This document shows positions 1 to 11,989 of a DNA stretch of 64,000 nt, piece after piece (the stretch's first letter is position 1; the number at the start of each line of letters is the position of its first letter). The notes under the pieces are model-generated. The model was not told where the DNA came from. It made no database searches and worked only from the letters and a program-made list of their open reading frames with translations. The position numbers were made by a program, and so were the translations under genes. The stretch covers positions 118,568,121 through 118,632,120 of the forward strand of contig OZ010571.1 of NCBI GenBank assembly GCA_963932145.1, written 5' to 3'. This DNA is from Acanthosepion lycidas (lineage: Eukaryota > Mollusca > Cephalopoda > Sepiida > Sepiidae).

Positions 1-65
<65 letters not shown>

Positions 66-125
66 TGTGTGCGTGTGTGTGTTCGTGTCTGTATGTGTTT
101 GTGTGAGTGTATGTGTGTCTGTGTG
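1..125. repeat. (TA)n microsatellite passing into TG-rich repeat
   Basis: Perfect alternating AT fills the first 60 bases and runs off the window edge. It then turns into an interrupted GT/GTGT tract to about 123. This TA-to-TG compound structure recurs at 25.8, 45.9, 54.3, 55.1 and 58.6 kb. Confidence 0.97.
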
Positions 126-985
126 GTAGAGAGATCCAGATAGTAAGTCTGACTATTTAGTCTGAAAAGCTGAAGATATTTTGATTATATTATGAAAAGA
201 ATAGGAATTTACAAAAACAAACTATACACCTGGTGACAAGACGAATGAGATTGTCTCATAAAGATAACAAAGATATTTTATTTAATAGCAGCCATTTTTC
301 AAACTGAGAAATATCCCGATATATCCATTTCTAACATAACGAAATTTTTTAGTAGCTTCATTTCTATTTATCTTGAATTTAATCACCAAATTTGTTTACC
401 ACTCAAATCGTCAACAGTTAAATTATTGGAACAAATGATAAAACTCACATTAAAAAGTAAAATAAATATTTTAAGAATCAAAACCAACTATTTTTGCACC
501 GTAAATATAGTGTATATAAAAAAAATAATTCTTTGTTATAATTATTTATAAGAATATGAGGTAGACAATAATAGCTCAAGAAGTTATTCGGCGAAAAAAA
601 ATTTATTGAAGAAAGAAAGAACTGTAATATCTCGTGGACATAATGTGAATTGGGAAAATTTGTCTACGCAGAAACAAAAAAAATCGGATTCATTTTTTTT
701 TTAAATAAATGGTGATGTTTATTTTCATAGCGAAAAATATTCTCGAAGAGAAATCTTTACGCAAAGGAGCCAAACAATTTGAAGAAAAAATATTTCTGTG
801 AAAATACAAGTCCTAAAAATAGTAATTCTGTTAACTATTCCACTCGGATACGAATATATGCTAGAGCATTCAGTATATTATGAGCCAGAAATTTCATCTC
901 GACACTTAACTACACTCTGCCTCAATTTAAAGCGAAAAGAAAGAAATCAGCAAGCAACTTAATTATGAGTTTACGTGATTGCATT
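126..985. other. AT-rich stretch, nothing recognised
   Basis: No long reading frame, repeat pair or transposon motif was recognised between the microsatellite and the left LTR of the first gypsy fossil. Confidence 0.6.
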
Positions 986-1345
986 AGATAGCGTGATTAA
1001 TAAAGTCTCACTGCGGCGAGATTTTAGAATTATCCCCCCTGACGATTTACAGATACCCCGAGATCGAAACAATCTACCTCGTTCCAGTCGAGTTTTCATA
1101 GAGAAATTCGTATTATTTTCGCTGAAAAGAATGTGAGTAATCAACTACACATAGTTAAAGTTGCTTTGAACATTTCACTTCATTTCTCATCTTTTCTTTT
1201 GTAAAATTTCCTGACAATATATTATTTCTTTGTTCATATTCTATATCTTTTTATTCCTTTGGAGTTATACCAGTTCACTAAGAATTGGTAACGGGGCAAA
1301 TGTACCAGGAGCTTATAATTTCTCAATAAAAGACTATATACAGAA
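985..1345 (+). repeat. 5' LTR of the first gypsy fossil
   Basis: This stretch aligns base by base, with substitutions and small gaps, to 5065-5435. Shared landmarks are TGATTRATAAARTCTCAC at 994 and 5075, GACGATTTACAG, GAATGTGAGTAAT, CATTTCTCATCTTTT, and a CTCAAYAAAAGA motif near the end (1322 and 5411) that would hold the polyadenylation signal. Exact ends are uncertain by about 10-15 bases. Confidence 0.8.
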
Positions 1346-4300
1346 TAAAAGAGGTGACGCTGACGTGATCATCTACAGGATATATATTAAGAACAGGCAT
1401 TTTGAAAAAGGATATGTTTTTAAGGACATTTCTTTATGTCTCAGAGCAACATTGGTGTAGAAATTTGGCAGATTTCTAGATTTTCACAGCAGCCGATTTA
1501 CGGTCACTTCACAGATTAAGTATTTTCTTTCATCAGTGGTTATATTAACCTAATATAGCTTTCTTCCTCAATAGCATTGAACTTGGAAGGACCAATTAAA
1601 GCTAGGCTATCGATACAGCTACACCCTTTCAACACAATGGTTCGCCAAATGCAAGCCATTTTCATGGCAAGAGACGAAATTCACTTAAGTTTTCGAAAAG
1701 ATTTCAACGGAGGTCAAAATTATCGACTTGTTAAATGCAGTGCCGAAAGAGAATCCATATGACATGCATAGACCGGACTGTTGAGTCCAGTGAAAGATTT
1801 TTTTAGCAATGACTCCAATGAAAATAGGATACATTCTCAACTACTAAGACACATGAAGAGCCATTGCAAGTATCAAAACTTGCATGAAAATATTTTGCGG
1901 CGACTATGGCTGAAAGGGCTGCCGAACTACGTGACCCAGATATTAACCATTTTGTTGGAAAATGTTGATCCAGATAAACTGGCAGTGACCGCTGACAAAA
2001 TTTGCGAAAAGTCAGGCACACACAATGTCAACGCCATCCAGAATCCAATTTACGTATAAACGGGTCAAATCTAACCTTACGCCATGCCAAAGTGATCCGG
2101 ACATATCCCATGTAATCAAAGGCGACCTTCTCACCGAAACGGACATAGCAGCCGGAACAACGTACACTACATCTCTATATGTCGTTATCATCAAAATTTG
2201 GTACTAATACTAAAAAGTGTACAAAACCTTGTGCATTTTACCAGCAAAACAGGGAAATGCATATTCCAACCAGTTATGAAGGTAACCGCATCCAGATATT
2301 CGAAAAAATGTCGTCTATTTTACATTCGTGACTCATGTTGCTGATGTGAATTTTTACTCGACACAGGCGCCGAAATTAGCGTTATGCCTTGGAAAACGAA
2401 GAATAATTGAACACCAGAGCTGTTAAACTCCACACTGCGAACGGCAAAAAAATTAACATATACGGGGGAAAATCACATTAAATTTTGGTATCCAACGTTG
2501 TTTTTCATGGATTTTAATAAAAACAGATGTTAAAACAACTATATTAGAAGATTCCTCGATAAATTTCATCCTATCAGTGACCATGGCTACCAAGACACTG
2601 ACAGACTACGAAACAGAACCAAAAATTCATGGAATTCCTTCCCGATAACTTCAAAAGGTATCAGCACAGTACTATCGGATGACAAGATTTTTCGCGAAAT
2701 TCTTCGTAAAATTCTAGGGATTACAACCCCATTCAAACATACTGACACAGTACTACACACTGCTAAGCACTACATACGTCCGCGTTGTTATTTCGGACGA
2801 TTAAACGTGTCAACACTCCGAGAATTGCTATGATATCCCGCATATACATGATTTGCAGGGTATGTAAATTTTTTCACCGGACTTGACTTATTCAAGGCAT
2901 ACTACTAAATATCCGTCGAAGAAAATGATATACCAAAGTTTGTTATCCCCACCTCTTTCGGTTTATTCGAATTCATCAAAATGCCGTTTATTTTAAGAAA
3001 CGCTGTCCAGTCTTTTTAAAAGTTGATAAAACAAAGTATTAAGCGGTTTATCTTTCACTTTTGCATACATCGATAATGTATTAATAGCAAGTAGAAATAT
3101 GAACGGACGCATGAAACTTACAACTTAGTTTAGAACGCCCGAGGCATTTTTGACTGAAAATTTACGTTGATAAATGCATGGTTGGTGTAAAAAAAAAATC
3201 ATTTTTCTGATACACAATAGATGAAATAGGAATATCCCAACTACCTGAGAAGACAACTGTTATAAATATTTTCCATAACCAGAGTCAACTTCGAAGATAA
3301 ATGATAAATGACTTCGAAGATAAATGATAAAATGACTATCGAAGATTTTTGCATTACTTCATCAAAGTTAGCCACACCGATAGAAGTATTAAAAATCACT
3401 ACGAAAAAGAAAACAAAATTTTACTTCAAGGTCCTGCTTTAGACGCTTTTCACGAAGCAAAGAAAGCCTTGGTGAACTTTGTAAAACTAAATTACCTAAG
3501 TGATGATGAAAATGCAGGCAGTAATAACGTTAACAAGCGATACCACATCAAACGATGTTTCCGCCATTTTCGCAAAATATTAACGGAGAAAATAAACCTA
3601 TATCCTTCTTCTAAAGCTAAATTCCTCCCATGAAATACAAACGATTTTCGAGAGAACTTATCGCTATCTATTTAGCTATTCGACATTTCTCTTATATTTT
3701 GGGGGACACTAATTCACGATAATACTGACTTATGCCCTCTACGGCAAGCCCGACAAATATACGCCACAACGAGATTTCACAATTTACTTCAGACCTGCAG
3801 TATATAAAAGGTAAAGAAAATAGTTTTGCAGATTCACTTTCCCGTACTTCCATACTCTCAATAAATACCGAACGTTTAAACTGCACGACTATCTCAGAGG
3901 AACAAAATAGACTGTATACTGTTGCAAATCAGGTAAGATACTTCACTGCAACGTGAAAGTTTACCTATCCCATTCGGGCTTTTGACTTTCTTATGTTACA
4001 TGAAACAAAATGTTACCCTCGGACTTATATACCTCCTTCATTATGTAAAACACTTCCATGTATTATCACATCCTGGCAGACGAGCAAACCCCTACGTGAT
4101 AACAGACCGATATGTATGGCCAGACATGTCCACTGACATAAAAAACTTTGACTCACCAGTGCACATAGATATTGTGGGACCCATCCCAAATGCACATAGT
4201 TAAATTTATATGCTCACAATAGTGGATCAGTACAGTCGATTGCCAGATGCCTTTCCTATTCCAAATACCTCTGCAGAAACTGTTGCAAAAGTTGTACTGG

Positions 4301-5064
4301 ATAACTGGATTTGGAGTTGTCATCTGTGATTAAGTCTGGATGAGGATCACACTATGAATCCATACGTTTTAAAGATGTTTTCAGCTTACTCTGTGTCAAA
4401 CATATCCGAACTACTGCATACCATCAATGTGACAATGGAGTTGTGGAAAGATTCCACAGATAGCTAAAACTACACTAGCCACAAAGATTGAATATTATAA
4501 ATGGGTAGATAACTTACCTATTACTCTCCTATCAATACGAAATATCATAAAAGAAGATCTACACTGCACACCAGCAAACATCGTTTTTGGAACCTCACTT
4601 GACATTACTCGATCAATTCTTTGAGGTATACAAAATATCGACCCCAATTAGAATGGATTAGATGTGTGGCCAAACAGTCTTTTATACCCGCGTATCTATA
4701 TAACGGCGATTATATTTTCTCGGTAATGATATGTTTAAGAAAGCATTATTACTAAGGTATGTAGTTCCACTCTTGGATGGATATGAAAAATATTTTGCCA
4801 TTCAAATATAACAAAGAAAAGAAAAGTAAGACACCTTATCAAATAAACGTTTAAAACATGCTTACATTGAAAAAAAATCACAAAACCCCTGACACAAATT
4901 AAAAAAACCCAACAGGCAACATGTCCTTAACTAAAATTTAATTACCATCAAAAACAAAATGTGCGCGCACTGTACATTGACCATGATATTTAGAGACATA
5001 TCTAAGAAATCATATTTCATAAGAAAATCTAGTTTCACCTGAGTGTGAGAGAGTATTGTTGTGT

Positions 5065-5435
5065 TATCACCCCCTGATTGATAAAATCTCACTAAGACGA
5101 GACTTTGGAATCATCGGGTGAGACGATTTACAGGCCGCGCGAGATTCGAAAGACTTATCCTCTTTTTCGGTGACTTCCCATTGCGAAATTCATATTCTTT
5201 TCGTTGATGAAGAATGTGAGTAATAAACTAAAGACACGTAAAATTATTTTGAACTTTTCACATTTCATTTCATTTCTCATCTTTTTTGTAAAATGTCTTG
5301 ACACTTTATTTGTTAATATTTCTTTGTTAAAATTCTGTCTTATTTCTTTGGGTTCATATGCGTCCACCGAAACATGTTAGAGGGTCAAATGTCCCAGGGT
5401 CTTGTAACTTCTCAACAAAAGAATATATAATCGCT
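5065..5435 (+). repeat. 3' LTR of the first gypsy fossil
   Basis: This is the partner of the repeat at 985-1345 in the same orientation. Length is about 350-360 bases in both copies. No convincing target-site duplication was found outside the pair, as expected at this age. Confidence 0.8.
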
Positions 5436-6765
5436 AGAGTAGAAATGTTAGAAATCTGTGGAGAGTCTCGGTTTTCCTTCGACCTGCTAGTCACGTTACA
5501 CAATAGAAATAATATTAATATGGCACAAGGCCACAACAAACAAATAGAAGCAGGAATATTGTGTTAAACCAATCGTCTTAGACGAGATGTATTTTCTTTT
5601 AAAAAATCAACAATCTTATTTCTGGGTTTAAACTCTAAATTATTGGCTATTATACCTAACTAGACTATGCCTTACGAGTAGATAATACGTAAGAATACCT
5701 TCAATATCCCCTCTCTTTTTTTAAAGTTAATTAAGAGATACATATAAATATTTTCCTTGGGAGCTTGTATGTAATCACGCTGCTCCTACTGCAAGCTGTC
5801 TGAAATATCCTATGCAACAATGTATGCATCGGTGAGAAAAAGAGACGCGGAGTCAATGTGAGTTTTTCCCGTTGATCATTTCTTCCGGTTTTCCTCCTGG
5901 ATATAGCTTAAACAAGATTATTATACTTAGTTATTAGTCACGTATAGTTCAGACATTAGTTCTTGTGATTATACTCTGCCATGATTTTTAAGTGTTTCAT
6001 AGATTGATAATGACGTATATTAATAAATTCTATTTTGCTATAACTAATTAATTTCATATTTCAGAGTCGGAATAACGTCCTCATATTTATTATTATAAAG
6101 TTTCACCTGTTGTGTCCTCTATTCTTCGATCCAGTATTTACAACTGAATTCTTTCTTAACTTACATGGGAAATTTTTCTCCTTCCACCGCCCTCCCAAGA
6201 ATAGGGATATCTCCTCTTGTACTTTTGGTAATACCTAGTTGTTGCTTGCCCATTTTCCACTGTTTACGGGTGTGTACTAATCAGACAAGTAATGGGAGTT
6301 ACATCCAGGATGTTACCAAAATCAGACAGAATAAAAGGTATTATCGTATATATGGTGCGGGTTTCAGAACATGCTAAAATTTTCGACGAAATTCACTATT
6401 CACTGCTTTTTGCCGATAATGTTTACAATGTACTGTTTGCAAACCTTTCACATTATCCGCTACATAGGAACCCTTTTAAAACTTCAAATTCGCAACATTG
6501 CTACAAATATGATCCAAATATACGAGGTAGTTGTAATATAATAAAGGTCTAAGATGTTAAATATTTTATTTTTACATCATTTTTAGTAACTGAATATTTT
6601 CCTACACTGCTCGAAATCTAAACTAGAGGATGCGGAATAGTTCATGAATATTTAATAAAAGGGTTGGTTGAAGTAAGGATGTTCCGGGTGAGTGATTATC
6701 TTCATAAAATCGGGTCTGGCTGTCTATTTAATCTCAAATTTATAGTCACAAAAAATAAATAGATT
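5436..6765. other. AT-rich stretch, possible unidentified LTR-like part
   Basis: No coding homology was recognised. The part at about 5767-6110 has LTR-like composition: a TG start, an AATAAA signal near 6032 and somewhat higher GC. It has no partner in the window and no adjacent polyprotein remnant, so it is left unclassified. Short frames at 6165-6377 and 6292-6552 look random. Confidence 0.4.
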
Positions 6766-6769
6766 CTTA

Positions 6770-7045
6770 TTTCATCACTGAACATCTGCATGCAACTTAA
6801 CACTCTAGATAGATGTTGCCATAATTGTGCAAATAAACCTCTTATTTCAAACAAGCATTTTATAAACTGAAAAAAAATATGTAGAGGCGAATTATGGGAG
6901 ATGTAGTTTATTTCACTGAGCATCTGCATCCACTTTAACACTCTAGATAGATGTTTTCATAATTCAACAAATAAACCTCTTATTTCAAACAAGCATTTTT
7001 ATATATTGAAAACATATGTAATGTCTAATTATGTGAGATGTAGTT
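6770..7045. repeat. Two-copy tandem duplication, period 138
   Basis: Two consecutive copies share the landmarks CATCTGCATSCA, AACACTCTAGATAGATG, ATAAACCTCTTATTTC and GAGATGTAGTTTATTT. The motif CTGARCATCTGCA occurs at 6778 and 6916, giving a period of 138. The copies differ at many positions, so the duplication is not recent. No coding content was seen. Confidence 0.85.
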
Positions 7046-7079
7046 TATTTAATGTTATTATGATTCTATTTCTAACGAA

Positions 7080-7560
7080 CTCGAACAACATTTAGTTTCT
7101 TGCATTCTTCTCTCTCCCAAGATCATACTTAGTCCTACACTATTTCAAACCTTTTTTGTTTCTTAGCTGATACACATATGTTTCTGTTGGTCTCTTCTGT
7201 TTTCCTGTCTCGACCTCCACGTGAATACGTTACTTAACATGTCATTCCTCCTACAACTGCGACGAATGTATCCCAGGTAAGTAAACCGTAGAGATTCCAT
7301 CACGTTCTGTAGTTTTCCGTAGAGCTCCGTTTTTTCTTATTTCCATGCTATACAAAGTATTGTCTTAAAATCATCTTATATATTTTGGTAAGCCAATCAT
7401 CCATCCTCGTTAGAGTCCACAGTTCAGCATCTTGGAGCAGCACGCTTTATGACTCGAAAGAAATGTATTTCCAGAGGGCCTTAGAAATTCCAATTCCATA
7501 CCTTTCCTATTTTGGTTTATGAACACCAAACTTGCCCTCTTAAGAGCTTTTTTGCAATGC
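7080..7560 (-). mobile_element. Possible degraded LINE 3' coding fragment
   Basis: Read on the minus strand, several frames give short pieces resembling the region after the reverse transcriptase of non-LTR retrotransposons, such as a WMIGLPKYIR-like stretch and a later GISTVYLP-like stretch. The order is plausible but the frame changes repeatedly and there is no diagnostic catalytic motif. Treat as a weak call. Confidence 0.35.
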
Positions 7561-8325
7561 AATCATATATACTTTATTTTAATGTATAAATAAAACAGAA
7601 TAGAAGTTATTATGGAATACAAAACGCCGTTTGGAATAAATTAACTTCAGTAAGTATATATTTCTTATCTACCAGTATAATAACAAATACAATGGAAAAC
7701 TGACCACGAAAACTAAGACTTAAATATCTGTCTGGCTCACGCCATTTTCTGTGCGATATTACCTTGACAGGAATTTTATAACATATAGACATATTCTTTT
7801 TTAGGATTAATTCAATATCTGGCTGAGAAATCTAAGGTTTTGCGTTCGTTAAACAATTTTTTAGATGTGGCAAACTTTTTCCTGCATATTTAATAGTCAG
7901 ATTTAGACGAGTTATACATATGTGAACTTACTTTCTTGAAAATAATATTCAACTAACTTGATTAGCATTTTATCCTTTAACGTATATGCATAGACATTTG
8001 CTCCTAGTTTAAGATGTTCTACAATATCTTAACAGACTCATCTTAAAGAAGACTGACGATATTCCGTTACAAGAAAATAAAAAAAATTGTATTGTTTTAA
8101 TGCATGCATTAATCGAATTATTCGGAGATTTATCCTGAACTTCATTGCCATATTCATAATGTGTTGGCTGTTGGACGTCCTAAATTCTTCATGTGATTGG
8201 AATTTCGAAATGAACATTTATTTCGTCCACCGTGGCAGACAGTTCTCGTTCCCCGTACCATGCCACTACCGGTTGTCTCACTCATTTCTGTTTAACTGAA
8301 CTTTCCGAGTTTTTTGGTTCACCAC
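7561..8325. other. AT-rich stretch, nothing recognised
   Basis: Small frames on both strands (7610-7792 minus, 8087-8299 plus) match no family I recognise. No repeat pair was found. Confidence 0.5.
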
Positions 8326-8415
8326 CGCTGTGATCTGGTATTGAACTCACAACTCTTTGGGTCTAGTCACATAACTAACCAACGCCTTTATCAACAGGAA
8401 ACGTGTCCTTGATTG
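8325..8415 (-). repeat. tRNA-derived SINE head, diverged
   Basis: Reverse-complemented, the segment reads like a tRNA 5' half and T arm: a GTTAGTTATG-type A box, and GAGTTCAATACC in the place of a B box about 40 bases later. Spacing suits an internal RNA polymerase III promoter. Too diverged to assign a tRNA identity. Confidence 0.45.
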
Positions 8416-9005
8416 CTTAATGTGTAAGCGGTTTATCGGCATTTGGGAAAGAAAAGCTCTCATCTTCTGCTGTATGGAAACGCAGGTCTGCAAACTTCAA
8501 AATACATACAACACTACCTGATGCATTTAGGCAACGAGATCTTGTCCCAATCATCTGTTTACTTTGTATATCACCTTTTCGTGGGTTGGTGCTTTAAATA
8601 ATACTACAGAATAGTTAGAAATGATTTTGAGAAGGATTTTCATTATTTTTACTCCTGTGAAATAATTTCATTTCAGATTTCATTATGATAGAATGAATCC
8701 TTTTAGGATCTTTGTGAGAAATCTCCACATATTAATGGGATTTAATAAAATAATATACAATATGAAACGATTTATATCGTTGTTTGTTTCTGGTTCAAAT
8801 GGCAGATTAAGCTATTGCAACCTGATAGAAAATGATTCGTTAAAATTGAAGTTAAGTATATATGAAATTCATTATTGTATCTCTCTAGATGAAATTTAAA
8901 ATTACCTATTCAATTACAGTAAAGCAAGACAATGGGTAATTGATTTAATATTGTTTTAATTTTAAAAAATTTCTTTAAAATTCAGTAGTCTTATAATTGC
9001 TCGTT
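8416..9005. other. AT-rich stretch, nothing recognised
   Basis: The frame at 8693-8899 has no recognisable homology. Sequence is low-complexity AT. Confidence 0.5.
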
Positions 9006-10713
9006 TCAACTCGTAATTTGGATGAATAATTGCAACCTACTCAGAATAATCGTTGGTTGATCTACTAGAGATTCTAATTTGGCAAGTTCTTTGTTAATGT
9101 GCTCCACAACTACATAAGGCACACTAAGTTTAGGTTTAAACACAGGAACTCCATTTTGTTTGGACTGAAAAATTGTCATCGCCTTCGTACATTTTCCAAT
9201 ACCTTCGGAGATTACTGTAGGAAAATTCTTTTTTAACACCTTGAAAAAAAATTTCAGTCGCTATCCTATTTTATTAGAGTGGCAATTTACAGAAGGAAAT
9301 TATTGACAGATGCCACAAATCAAACTGTTCCATCCAGTCTGCGCCGAATAAGTTCAACGTATTATTTTAATACGAATGTCATTAATATGAAAGATTTTAA
9401 TACGAATGTTTTCAATGCAGAAATATAATTCCACTCGGATGCCACGTGCGACATCTTGGTTTTCGATAACGTAGGTTCACGAATATTTTCCCATCAATAA
9501 TAGTAATCCTTGTGTCCAAAGGAAAATTTACTTAACCATCACTCATATCCAAACTTCACATATTTACTGTTCTGCGACTCATTCAGATTTTAAGTTGTCA
9601 ATAAAATTTTACTGCATTAAAATATCTTGCAATTGTTCAACGCTTTGATTTGCAGTAACATTTTCTAAGCCCCTTTCCACATTAAAAGTCTTCTTTTTTT
9701 TAATAGACAATAGGCCTTGAAATGAAGTCTTTGCCAACTTTTGTCGCTCTGTCTGCACTGGTACAAATTCAATTTTTGCAGTACCGTGTCTAAAAATTTC
9801 GTATTCTTTGACATTCTTCTGCCATTTTCTGTAAGGTAATTGTGGAACTTGTTCAATTTTTGTTAAAATTCACGAACAAATTTCTTTGTCTTTACATGAA
9901 GTTAACACTTGCACAAAAAATAAACATTTACATATATTTGAAGATAGTTCGTATAAATGTTTCGCATACATGATTGACAATTACCAGTATAAATAACAGT
10001 CTACTTTATCGTTTCTTGTGACAGTTAAACTTTGCTAACGCGTGTGAAATAAAGACCATCTTTCACTGAAAATTTTAGAGAAAGTTAACAATTTCCTCAA
10101 ATTAGATATTTCCTGGTTTTTCAGTTAAAATATAATTACAATATTTTTCATGATCTGACGGAGCCAATTTTCTTAATGTAAACTTGCCGTTTTCATTTGG
10201 CCATCCCTGGCCATTTTCTTAAATATTTCATACTATCGTATGTAATACACCGGAAATGTAACACTTTCTTCAATGTTATATACGAATTCGCCAAAGGTGA
10301 TTGCGGCTGAATCAGGCGTAAATGAAACTATGTCTTTCATTTGATCTTTTCAACATTTCTACTGTTAGTTGTAGATTCTGTTTTTTAAATAAGTGTTTTA
10401 AAACAATCGTTATGTCTTCAATGTTGCGCAATACTGAAATCCTTGGTTGACTACATCAGGATTATTATTTATCGCAAAACGTAAGTTTCGAATCCTCGTC
10501 GTCACTTTTCTCATAGTTCGGATCAACTCGTAAATGCGGTTAATAACATTCGAAAGGATAACAGTAGAAGACAAGATTGGTAACAGAATTGTTTAATTAC
10601 ATGGATTAATATTACAATACTAAGGACTCGCGAACGCCTACTTTCATAGTCATTGGAATAATCTGTAGTCAACACATTTGTATAAAGAAGGTCGGTTATC
10701 ATTCTATACAACA
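9006..10713 (-). mobile_element. Ty3/gypsy-type fossil, truncated, minus strand
   Basis: Read 5' to 3' on the minus strand there is a probable 5' LTR at about 10713-10530 starting TGTTGTATAG. A leader follows, then degraded gag at about 10400-9660. That gag has a segment (TKIEQ, then LQK, then RHGTAKIE) paralleling the gag of the 33-36 kb element (TKLEN, LQKLAEDCQR, RDSNTIEE). Next come a GADWMEQFDLW block near 9350 and the start of reverse transcriptase at 9240-9006 (VPVFKPK, then EHINKELAKLE). The element stops inside RT, so most of pol and the 3' LTR are absent. It belongs to the same gypsy group as the 33-36 kb fossil and is heavily broken. Confidence 0.7.
10530..10713 (-). repeat. Probable 5' LTR of the minus-strand gypsy fossil
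   Basis: It begins TG on the minus strand and lies at the right distance upstream of the gag remnant. It is followed by a GATCCGAAC/TGAGAAAAGTGACGACGAGG-like leader. There is no partner LTR in the window, so the boundaries are estimates. Confidence 0.45.
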
Positions 10714-10895
10714 ACTGGAAATAGAAATCCTACCAAATTTTTTTAATGATGGAGACAGAAAAAAAACAAGATACAAAAATGGCACAGTCTTCATGGTAAT
10801 CACAAAAAAAAAACAACACTCCCAGAGAAGGTTGTAAAGAAAACAAAAAGAAGATTAGTCGTCAGTTGTAAGAAAAGTAAATGTACATTCTTTAC

Positions 10896-11240
10896 ATGGT
10901 GGATTAATGGATAGCGACTCGGACTGAGAAATCGGAGAGCCGAGTTCGAATTCCAGTCGAATCCATTATATTCACTTACGTGCTAATAACCTTGGAAAAG
11001 CTCCAACCAAAGCTATGGGTAAATAGCAGGACATACCGGGTTATATAGCCTTGGTTGGCAACTGGTCTACCGTAGAATGAAATGACAATCTACTACGGGA
11101 AAAAATCTGCCTCCTCAGTCATGTATTGAAAAGATACATGATCGCTTAAGCGTTTACCATGCATGGCACAAAAGCGACTGAAAATGTACAGTCGAAGATT
11201 CTACCTACGAAGTAGATACGACAGAATCAATCAATGATAG
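10896..11240 (+). repeat. tRNA-derived SINE, best copy in the window
   Basis: A tRNA-like head carries an A box around TGGATTAATGGATAGC (10899-10915) and a clear B box GAGTTCGAATTCC (10942-10954), the internal promoter of RNA polymerase III. The body contains CCAAAGCTATGGGTAA and ATAGCCTTGGTTGGCA, which recur in diverged form at 15.2 and 57.3 kb; the head recurs at 60.9 kb. The copies therefore form one SINE family with a shared body. The 3' limit is uncertain. Confidence 0.85.
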
Positions 11241-11269
11241 AAATTTAATTAATGATTAATTTTATAAAG

Positions 11270-11900
11270 GACAACGAATAATGTCACACAGAAACCTGAA
11301 GACACATTAGAATAAGTAATTACAAAAACAGAAATGAGTTAGAAATAAAGATACTGGTGTTTAAATGCTATATAATATCAGCCATAGTATAGGGCAGTGA
11401 CAACTGGAAATTTGAAGGGAAAATTGAAATTTTATAGGCTGATCAAGATATAAATGTAGACACACAAGATGGCAGACTAAACCACATGTAGTTTTACCGG
11501 TATGCAACAGCTGGTTCGTAAAAGAAATGTAATCCTACAGACTGGTGTTAAGAATACCATAGCAGATGGCGTGAGAAAGAAACAAATTTAAAGTAAAAAT
11601 GATTTTAAAAAAAACTGTACTTAAAATACGAATGTGTTAGATGACATTTCTGGGGAAAGAAAACTTGAAGAAGTTGACACTCTGATGATATATTGACGGT
11701 AACAAGTGTGGAAAAAGCAATAACGTACCTAACAAGATTCTGTAAATGCATCTACGAACATGGAATGGTAGTAAGTTGATAAATATTGCTTATAGAAAAA
11801 ACAGGGTATGAACTTGTGGAGAGCTGTGATCGGTAAAGTTCTGAACGTGGAGAGCACATGATGGAAGAAGGTACTAATCTAAAAGACACTCGGGTAACTT
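11270..11900 (+). mobile_element. LINE 3' coding remnant (YGSxxWT group)
   Basis: Pieces in changing frames follow the pattern seen at 25.3, 29.4, 36.3 and 42.8 kb. A lysine-rich EIKI-LVFKCYIISAIV segment is followed by a GSDNWKFEGK segment (counterpart of YGSECWTI), an RIPYSRWRE-like piece and a MTFLGK piece near 11642. This block lies after the reverse transcriptase fingers-palm in RTE/L1-like non-LTR elements. The copy is old, with several frameshifts and stops. Confidence 0.6.
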
Positions 11901-11989
11901 ATTCACTGGAATGAAGATAAAATCTTCAATGCGCAAATCTCGAAATATTTAGAGATAATAATGATGAATTATTTTAAATATTAATGCTT

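Larger units (their letters stand above)
985..5435 (+). mobile_element. Ty3/gypsy-type LTR retrotransposon fossil with both LTRs
   Basis: Two diverged direct repeats flank the remains of gag-pol in the usual order. Gag-like sequence lies at about 1577-2200. A retropepsin active-site motif of DTGA type is near 2355. Reverse transcriptase remnants, including the catalytic YIDD-type box, span about 2740-3130. RNase H remnants span about 3420-3830 and integrase remnants about 3985-4640, including a zinc-binding-like region and a VHIDIVGP core piece. The domain order RT-RNase H-integrase is that of Ty3/gypsy. The gag text (LAVTADKI-like) recalls CsRn1/Mag-type invertebrate lineages, but this is recognition from memory. 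The element is badly broken, with well over ten inactivating changes, and is old judging from about 75 percent LTR similarity by eye over the best 60 bases. Confidence 0.85.

Noticed and set aside
5767-6110. LTR-like segment with an AATAAA signal
   Set aside because: No partner repeat, no flanking duplication and no polyprotein remnant next to it.
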